Source: Xiphophorus maculatus (lineage: Eukaryota; Chordata; Actinopteri; Cyprinodontiformes; Poeciliidae). Taken from it: a stretch of DNA of 64,000 bases. The notes beneath the pieces are model-generated. The model worked only from the letters and a program-made list of their open reading frames with translations. It was not told the DNA's origin and did not search any database. The translations under genes and the position numbers were made by a program. The DNA lies in contig NC_036459.1 of assembly GCF_002775205.1 (NCBI RefSeq), positions 16,724,312 to 16,788,311 of the forward strand, read 5' to 3'. Below are positions 52,961 through 64,000 of this stretch, piece after piece (positions within the stretch are counted from its first letter, which is position 1; each line of letters starts with the position of its first letter).

Positions 52961-54127
52961 TGTGTTCATCATGTCTGATGTTGATCTTTGTTTTCAAATA
53001 TTGGGTTTAGTGTGCAAGACATGCCTGAATACCAAGTAATGTTCTAAATGTGAATATTTTAGCAGGAGTTCCAATCTCGACTTTTCCAAGTTAGATTTTT
53101 TATTTTTATTTTTGTCATCTCAAGGAACTTTATAAAACACTTTCAGTTTATTTCCTGTCATTTAGAACTTTGGTCCACATACAATTCACTCCTGAGCAGA
53201 GGAATCAAATACATATCCATATGTGTCACAATAACAAATTTTGCTGGACAATAAATTGTCCCAGAACTTATTGCTAAAATGATAATATTGTTGTTCTGAA
53301 ACCATTTTCAAGTAATGTAACGGAAATGGCATAATAATGGCAAGAACGTATTCTTACAAATCAATAAACTTTAAATTCTACTGAATATTTAAACACTGAA
53401 CTGGAAGACATTTGAAAAAAACTAAATAAGTAAAGAAAATCAACAAAAACAACAAATAAATGAATTATGAAGTCTCTGTAAACTTATTTTAAAGAAACAT
53501 GGATAGTTGAGACCAAAGAACCAGATTGACGACTTTTATCATTCAGTTTTTGGTAAAAAGAGAAAAACGATAAACAAGCAAATGAAAATGATTGAGTTTC
53601 TTTGTCCAACACAGTTATTTATGTTCATTTGATCTTTTCATGTAAAATGATCAAGGTTATCTAAAAGAACCAGGCACGAATAGGTCTTATTCTTACAAGA
53701 AGAAAAACAAGCTTTACCAACGGTGGTGTCAGTTACATTTAAGAGGGACTTTTAATATTAATTTTATATTTTTAATTCTTTCATAAGAATTCATTGCCAT
53801 TGATTTTCTTAAGTAATATATAAATTTTTTCCATAAGAATCTGAATAAAATTTGGTCAACAGATTCTGTAGCTTGGTTGTCTAAATGCAAGGAGAGAACA
53901 CAAAATAAATGAGCCGTAATATTCCCTCCGGTTTATAAACAACTCAGAGTCTGATGAAAGTAAAGACAGAGGCTAAAGCTGACCACAAAAAACCCCAGAA
54001 AGGAATCAGATATAAAACAATAACAGGGTATGACGACTGTATTGTTTTTGTTCCATATTTTAAATCAGTTTAGTCGGTGGTTTCATTAATTGTTCCTTTT
54101 TGGTTGTTTGTTTCCAGTAGTGACGAC
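52961..54127. other. Spacer between gene C and the C' cassette
   Basis: Up to about 53250 it matches 56250-56520 (downstream of C'). From 53250 to 54127 I see unique AT-rich DNA with no gene and no named repeat. From 54128 it matches intron 12 of A. Confidence 0.5.
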
Positions 54128-55038
54128 ACATGAAGCATTCATGTTTTATTAGTTGGTTAGCAAAACAACAAATGGTTGAAATTTTAGAATTTATAAATAT
54201 CAAAACAACATTCAATCTTGTTTTTTTGAAAACTTTGTTGGTGCTATTTGGTCCTGTGGCTAAATGTTAGCTTCCACATGCTAACAAGCACAGTGACTTG
54301 GTTGAAAAGCTTCTCTTGAGCAATTTTGCTCGAGATCACGACGAATTTTGTCTTCATTTTCTTAACCTGTAAATATTTTTAACAAATTGTACACAAAAAC
54401 CCTAAAAGACTAGCATAATTATTAGTAGCTTAATAACCTCAATAATTATAGTCGGGTACTAGCTCAGCTCTGGAACATAATATTGGTCATGACTCAGGTT
54501 CATCACAGCGGGTGCAGCACCTCGCGCACGTCTCTCATGAACTGGCCTAGCAACAGTATTTAATAAATTTCTATCAGAAATACAAAGAAATGAAACAATA
54601 CGTACCTGTACGGAACATAATATGTACTGGTAAGGACACAGGTTCATCATAGCAGCCACAGCACCTTATGAAGAATAGCATTTCATGTTAACATCAAGCT
54701 AACGGAACATTTTATCAGAGTGTTAAACTCAGTGAATCTGCCTCGCGCACGAGTCTGATGAACTGGCAACGAGACGTCTGTGATCACTATAGTGATAACT
54801 ACCAACCACCAGCAGGGGGAGCTGTTTCACCCATTACTCTTGAACTCAAACTAGAAATGGAATTATATACAATATTAACTCTGTTACACTAGCAACACTG
54901 GCTACAAAAGACAGAGCTTACATCTTAGTCCAAAGTGTTAACATGCTATTGTTTGATAATTAGATATGATTGATGTTGAAACTGAATTTATGGAAAGCTG
55001 AATTTAACTGAATTGATCTCTGTCATATTTCTATTCAG

Positions 55039-55809
55039 TCCACGTGGGACCTGAGCTGCTCCACACCTACTCAAAGTTCTACAAGCACGATATTCTCCTG
55101 CTGGTTGTTCGTCTGGCTGTGCTGGCCGCTGTCACACTCACGGTTCCTGTGGTGCTCTTCCCTGTAAGTATTGAGGGTCTACTGTTAATTATCCAGTCAG
55201 TCATGAAGACTATGAAGTCCATTGAGCTAATCTTTGTCTGGTTCTGAACAGATTCGTACCTCAGTCGGCCACCTGCTGTTCCCAAAAAAGGACTTCAGCT
55301 GGATCCGTCACGTTATTATCACAGTGAGCCTGCTAGCAGGAACCAACATTCTGATCATCTTTGTCCCCAGCATCAGAAATATTTTTGGCTTCATTGGTAA
55401 ATAACTGCACATGTTAATATGTATCATCAACTTTCTAACAACGTATTATTGACCTTTTATGATTAACGGCTCAATTTTTCCTCATTCCAGGTGCCTCTGC
55501 TGCTGTAATGCTGATCTTCATCCTGCCCTCAGCTTTCTATCTCAGACTGGTTAAGAAGGAGTCAATGAAATCCATGCAGAAGATTGGGGCAAGACATTAT
55601 TAAACATTTCACAATTTCAATCATATTTTGTTATTTTAATAAACTCAATGTAAAATATTGTGTAACTAACAACTTCAAATTAACTGTGAAATGATTTCTT
55701 CCACCAGGCTCTGATGTTCCTGATATTAGGATTTGCTGTCATGTTTGTCTGCATGACTCTTATCATCTACGACTGGATCGTGAACTCTATGAAAGACCAA
55801 GGTCACTGA
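55039..55809 (+). pseudogene. C' cassette: orphan exons 13-16 of an slc38a2-like gene
   Basis: Exons 55039-55163, 55252-55396, 55491-55588 and 55708-55809, with about 900 bp of intron 12 before them (54128-55038). All four are open, in the same phases as in A-D, and end in the normal stop. Exons 2-12 are missing. Two splice donors are weaker than in the paralogues: GTAAATAA after 55396 (GTAAGT elsewhere) and a GC donor, GCAAGA, after 55588. The encoded end (about 156 residues) includes V-T-L-T-V-P, K-D-F-S-W and the last membrane segments. It is either debris of a deleted copy or a second 3' end for gene C, whose exon 12 has a compatible phase. Confidence 0.8.
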
Positions 55810-57905
55810 AGCTCCAGCTCTTTTGATGCTTCAGTTCTGTTTCTAACTTTAACTTTAGATTTCTGTTTTTAACTTTATTTTAAAGTTGCTATTTTTTTAC
55901 TGTATCAAATATATCCTAAAAAGGACATATTATTTGTCTTTTTTCAGGTAAGCCAAACCTATTCAATATTCCTCCTAACATCCTATGACTTTGCACAGAG
56001 GTGCTAAGCTGTGTTAGCATTGACATGCTAACACTATGTACTCCAGCTTAAGTAATACTACTTGTATATTAAAAAGATACATATCTTTTTAATTTAAACT
56101 TTTTTCAAAAGACCGTAAAATAAATATTTTGGAATGTCACATCAATAATTTTCTTATGAAGCATTTGATTCAGTGTGTTATATTCAATTTTTAAAAATTT
56201 TAAATAAAATGTTGTATTGAACCTCGATTCTCTGTGTTCATCATGTCTGATGTTGGTCTCTGTTTTCAAATGTCTGTATTTGAGGCAAGACATGCCTGAA
56301 TACCAAGTAATGTTCTAAATGTGAATATTTTAGCAGGAGTTCCAATCTCGACCTTTCCAAGTTTGATCTTTTATTTTTATTTTTGTCATCTCAAGGAACT
56401 TTATAAAACACTTTCAGTTTATTTCCTGTCATTTAGAACTTTGGTCCACATACAATTCACTCCTGAGCAGAGGAATCAAATACATAGCCACATGTGTCAC
56501 AATAACAAATTTTGCTGGACATTCCAAGAGAATGTAACTGAACTCTGTACATTTTGCTGTTCTAGATCACAAAGATGGCGTTTCCCTCTTTTTATCATAA
56601 CTTTTTAAATAGTCTTATACTTTTTACTTTTTTTTCTGTTTCATTATCATGGTACAGCTGTAAACAAAAAGGCCTCACAACACAGACTGAAAATTTGTAG
56701 TTTCAAACAGCTTCCTCTCAGGTACAGTGTTATTCATGGGAGAGTGTAGCTGTGAACTCTGACCTCAGCGAGAACATCCTGCTTAACGAAGTACGTGAAT
56801 CTCCCAAAGACTCAAACGAGACCACGGGACTTGAAACTTCACGGTCACTTTAGTTTCCTTCGACTTTTGCCTTCTATTTTTGTTCAACTTTACCAAAACC
56901 GTGTCTGTAAAGCATCTTTGTATGTTGAAAAGCACTTATAGTTGAGGCCATTTGTCAGTTTTCACCAAAACGGCACCTTGTTCAGTATTTCTAAGGTCCT
57001 TTGATTTCGCTCAAAGTGTCAGCTAGCGAATCTGTGAACAGAACCAGACACTGGGAGGTCTGTATTAGATCTTGTTTGACAGGCGTGTGCGGCAGCGACA
57101 CTACTGCTTCGAGAAGGCTGCCAAGGCTTTCGTTTCCATCCACCGTCCCCTGACTCCTGATCGGGGGCCACGGAGGGAAACCTAGAATGTTTTTTTCTTT
57201 ATGGGAGAATACTTTGAATTTGACCACATACAGTGGTCGTAATAATATACTTGTTACACTTGTTAAACCGCAACAGCTTCAGCCGTACAAAGTCAGGTGC
57301 ACTCCTAAACATCAAGAAAATACCCAGAATTCTTCAGTGTTCAGTAGCACAATGCAGTGTTTTACAATGAAGAACAATGGCAACTCAGCATGGAGCCAAT
57401 TCCCAACCGAGTCAAGAACCGCTCATCAGAGAGTGCACTGTGTTTCCAACACTAACACATCGAGAAAAACTGTGTCATCTATTTATGGAAGGCCGTTAAA
57501 GAAATGTAATTTAAACTATTTTAATATATTTATACAATGTTATATGTATATGTGAATGTATATACAGTATATGTCTGTTTTTAAAGATTTTTGTTTGAAC
57601 AATTTCATGGAGCTCAAAATCCAAATGAGGTCATATTGTGAAGAGTTTGCTCAGAACATCAGAGTGTTATCTGTTCATTTCTTTAGAAACACTGAATATT
57701 CGTCCTGGATGGATTCAGTGGTGAAAGGTCATGGCTGGAGCCACTTTGACATTTTTTTAAGCCCCTGAAGACAGACACAAATCAGCAAACCGTTCTCTTT
57801 GGTCAAACACAGAAAGGATGCTGCCTGTCAGTGCTACACTCTTGTTTCAATGAAACAATATGTACATGGTGTAAATAACGTCCCAATAAAATGAACTATG
57901 ACCTG
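55810..57905 (+). other. Mosaic 3' UTR region of C', poly(A) signals at 56203 and 57885
   Basis: The first part (to about 56520) is of the gene C type and the rest (from ACATTCCAAGAGAATG) of the A/B type, joined without a gap. The distal signal AATAAA is at 57885-57890. No gene. Confidence 0.75.
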
Positions 57906-58209
57906 AAACCTTCACTCTCTGTCTTCTATGTTGTCCGCTTTATAAAGTTGGAGACAAATACCCTGGTATTGGTCTAGATTTGATGTTCGCATCTTAACGT
58001 GACATTTGCTCTATTCTGGTCTTTTATCTCTTAAACAGAGCTGAAAACTGTATAAACTGATTGGATTCAACAAGTCTGTATGAATAAATATAACTGATCA
58101 TTATCAGCACAACAATAGGAGGTAGGCCTGTGTAACCTAATATATTTGAAGGTAATATGTTAAGTGGAGATTAGCTACTGTGATTCTCTTCTAAATCTTT
58201 GTTTTTTAT

Positions 58210-58371
58210 CCAATAGCACATCGCTGTGTGCCAGTCTCCGCCTCTCACTCTTCCTGTGACTCTGTCCTATAAGTATCAGAGCTGACGCAAATAAAGGTAA
58301 GTCCTAACACCTGCTCCAGGAGTAAAGTCTCCTCCCTTTTAAATAGTTTCACTTTGTTCACGTCTCTAAAG
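58210..58371 (+). promoter_or_regulatory. Promoter and putative non-coding exon 1 of gene D
   Basis: CCAAT 58210-58214, TATAA 58268-58272, CARE position TGACGCAAA 58283-58291 (T-to-C change against gene C, giving a CRE-like half-site), donor CTAAAG/GTGAGTAG after 58371. The poly(A) signal of the C' unit is about 380 bp upstream. Confidence 0.62.
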
Positions 58372-60495
58372 GTGAGTAGTCTACATTTACTCTGTTACTT
58401 TAGTAACTTTTTGATAAATTTAAACTTCTTAGAGCAGTTTTACTGTACCATACCTTTAATTTTTGCTTAAACATTAAGTAAAAATTATTAGATATAATAA
58501 TAATAAGTAAATATTATTGTTAATAGTATGAGGCTCTGATATGAATATACATTTTTTTTTTTTGCCATTCTACCCAGTGGATTAGCTTTTACAAGTTTAT
58601 TGTAAATCTGTTTTTGGCAATTCTGAGATGCAGTAAAAAGAAAAAATAATAATATGTGATAAGTCATATCAAAAATTATATGACTTTATGCAACTGATAT
58701 TAGTTTTTATTGTGATAATGAATAAATTGAGAACTTTTTACAGTTTCACATAATCCATTTCTAATCTGCGTCAAACATTCTGTTGGTTGAGCGTCATCGT
58801 CATGTTACTGAAGGGCAGCTACTATGTCAGTGAGAAGTTCTGTTGGTAATTAAAGTTCATGCCGAACATCTGAAAGTGTTCATTTTTAGAAAACAACCTG
58901 AACTCTGGTCTCTTTCTGGAGTAAGAACAAGATATGAGGCTCAAATCATAATGACTTTCATCTGTTACTGAAGTGAACAGTGTCATGATTACTATTAGGC
59001 TGTTTCTCTGTGTTTTCGGATCTTATATAAGCGAAATTATGACACCTGTTTCAACAAATAAATCAGTTTATTGCTGCAATATCAAACTGAATATGTTTAT
59101 AGTTCTGTATAGTTTGAAAATAAATAAGATGTTTGTGTCAGTTCTAAAGGTTTTACTTTCAGTTGTTCTTTTCTGACTCGCTTGAAACAGGTTTTTAAAA
59201 CTGGTCAGACAAGTCAGTGGTCCGTATCAAAGTATGAACAACAGAAAAAGTCTTGTCTACAACATCTAATGTTTGACTGTCCTCTAGTCAAATTTCACGC
59301 TAGACTTTTTTTGTTGTCCCTCATGTTGACTGCCACATAAAAAAAACTTCCCAAGGTGGAAATATTGTAGTTATTCTTCTGTATGGGTTTGTCAGCTAAT
59401 AAGTTGACATAATGGATGATTGTAGGTCATATATTGAAAGTTTAATCTGAAAAAAACTATCTCAACCATTCTGAGTTTATACATACACATTTGGCAGAGT
59501 GAACAGACAAGTGGACATAATCAAACTGAAAATATAAAAATATTGACCCACTGCCTTCTTTTGTTGCTTTTTATCTGTAAAATATCCATCAACTAGAAGC
59601 CTGGTACTAAAATTGTGATATCCAGACACTGATTGAGACAATAATAGCAGCATTTAAACACTAACTCTCTTTTCTACCAAGCAAGGAGAAACATGGCACA
59701 GAATATGTAAGCGGCAACATCATAAACTTCAGTTACCTTTAGGTTTCCGTTTCTCACGTCTCATTCTGTATTTTTTACTCAGCAACAGAATGTTTCGTCA
59801 AGTGGGACGGAGTTTTCTAGCAAAGATCCTTGGAGTGCCATCTTATTGTTACAGATCAGCATCGCACTGTTTGTGTACAAACAAATTTTCCATCCATCCA
59901 TCCATTTTCTTACACCCTTGTCCCTAGTGGGGTCGCGAGGTGCTGGTGCCTATCTCCAGCTAATGTTCCGGGCGAGCGGCAGGGTCACACTAGACCGGTC
60001 GCCAGTCTGTCGCAACGAACATTTTTTAACATTTTTAAATATTTCAGATTATTAAGTCTCACTGTCCAGTGAAGAGCAGTCTGATGTTAAAACTGAGATG
60101 AAATTTTCAGACTACTCAAAAAGACAACAAAAGTCCCAATTAGGATGACAGTAAAGAGCAGTCGTCTTATTTTAAGTGTGAGAAACTGCTGGAAGTGTGA
60201 GGCTCATTTTAACCTGTGCTGACAAAACTAAACTGTACATCCTGTCAACACATTAAACATAAAATTGTCTTTTCTATGAAAGCCAAGACTCTAACTTAGT
60301 TGCAGAGAGTCCAAACTCCCTCCATAACTAAAATGGGATTCCCTTCAACCTGACCAACAAAAACCTGGGCAGTAGATTTTTGTTGATCCCATTGCCAAGG
60401 GTCAGTCCTTTTCAATGGGATGGGTTCTAGAACAGAGATGAAACACTAAAACACAATTACTTAAAACCTTTTTGTTATGATTTCTATATTTTCAG
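58372..60495 (+). other. Intron 1 region of gene D
   Basis: Homologous to that of A, with a LINE tail at 59890-60020 shared with C. Near the end an old exon 2 leader with a start-like ATG and a nine-codon frame (about 60420-60450) is followed by a new pyrimidine tract and acceptor (TATTTTCAG, 60495). Confidence 0.5.
59890..60020 (-). mobile_element. LINE 3' tail, intron 1 of gene D
   Basis: Same family and same insertion site as 43674-43805 in gene C. Confidence 0.8.
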
Positions 60496-60502
60496 CTCTA
60501 AA

Positions 60503-63903
<3,401 letters not shown>

Positions 63904-64000
63904 GTGAGTATGACCCCTCCCTCTTTTATTTCTCCTGTGACTTAGATTTTGTAAATTGTTTCATTAAAGTTTTCAAATCAATAGTTATTTAATTTTTTGA

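Overview
The window is vertebrate nuclear DNA, almost certainly from a teleost. It holds intron-rich transporter genes with GT-AG introns, AATAAA poly(A) signals, and fish-type LINE, SINE, BEL/Pao, Ty3/Gypsy and Polinton repeats. The LINE 3' tails resemble repeats common in killifish- and livebearer-type genomes (Cyprinodontiformes); that placement is an inference from memory of repeat families.

1-13014 is one end of a Polinton/Maverick (adintovirus-like) DNA element, all read on the minus strand: major capsid protein (running off the left edge), a small basic virion protein, a minor capsid (penton-like) protein, a retroviral-type integrase with chromodomain, and two proteins I do not recognise, each with its own TATA promoter. 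The element is broken twice. A BEL/Pao retrotransposon (1785-9117, two 438-bp LTRs with one difference seen, 5-bp target duplication CCGCG) sits in the minor capsid gene. A 76-bp LINE tail (12485-12560, 11-bp target duplication) sits just after the apparent start codon of the outermost gene. The Polinton end at 13014 abuts the middle of a transporter 3' UTR, so the element probably split the 3' UTR of a further copy whose coding part lies left of the window.

13015-64000 is a head-to-tail array of sodium-coupled neutral amino-acid transporter genes (SLC38 family, closest to SNAT2/slc38a2, with some SNAT4-like residues), all on the plus strand. The order is: unit 0 (3' UTR only), gene A (19802-26371, 500 aa), gene B (32876-39862, 490 aa), gene C (44322-52423, 497 aa), an orphan 3' cassette C' carrying exons 13-16 only (55039-55809), and gene D (60503-63903, cut by the right edge). 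A, B and C have fifteen coding exons each, all in frame with consensus splice sites. I number coding exons 2-16 because a conserved block upstream looks like a promoter plus non-coding exon 1 (CCAAT, TATAA and an ATF4/CARE-like motif). That block is present for A, C and D but missing for B, where a LINE piece and a 5' LTR-gag fragment of a Gypsy element occupy the place.

Shared insertions and intron types group A with B and C with D, but the boundaries are mosaic, as expected from unequal crossing-over and gene conversion. If all copies work, the cell would have several Na+-coupled importers of small neutral amino acids, differing in N-terminus, glycosylated loop and last transmembrane exons, and possibly in response to amino-acid shortage.
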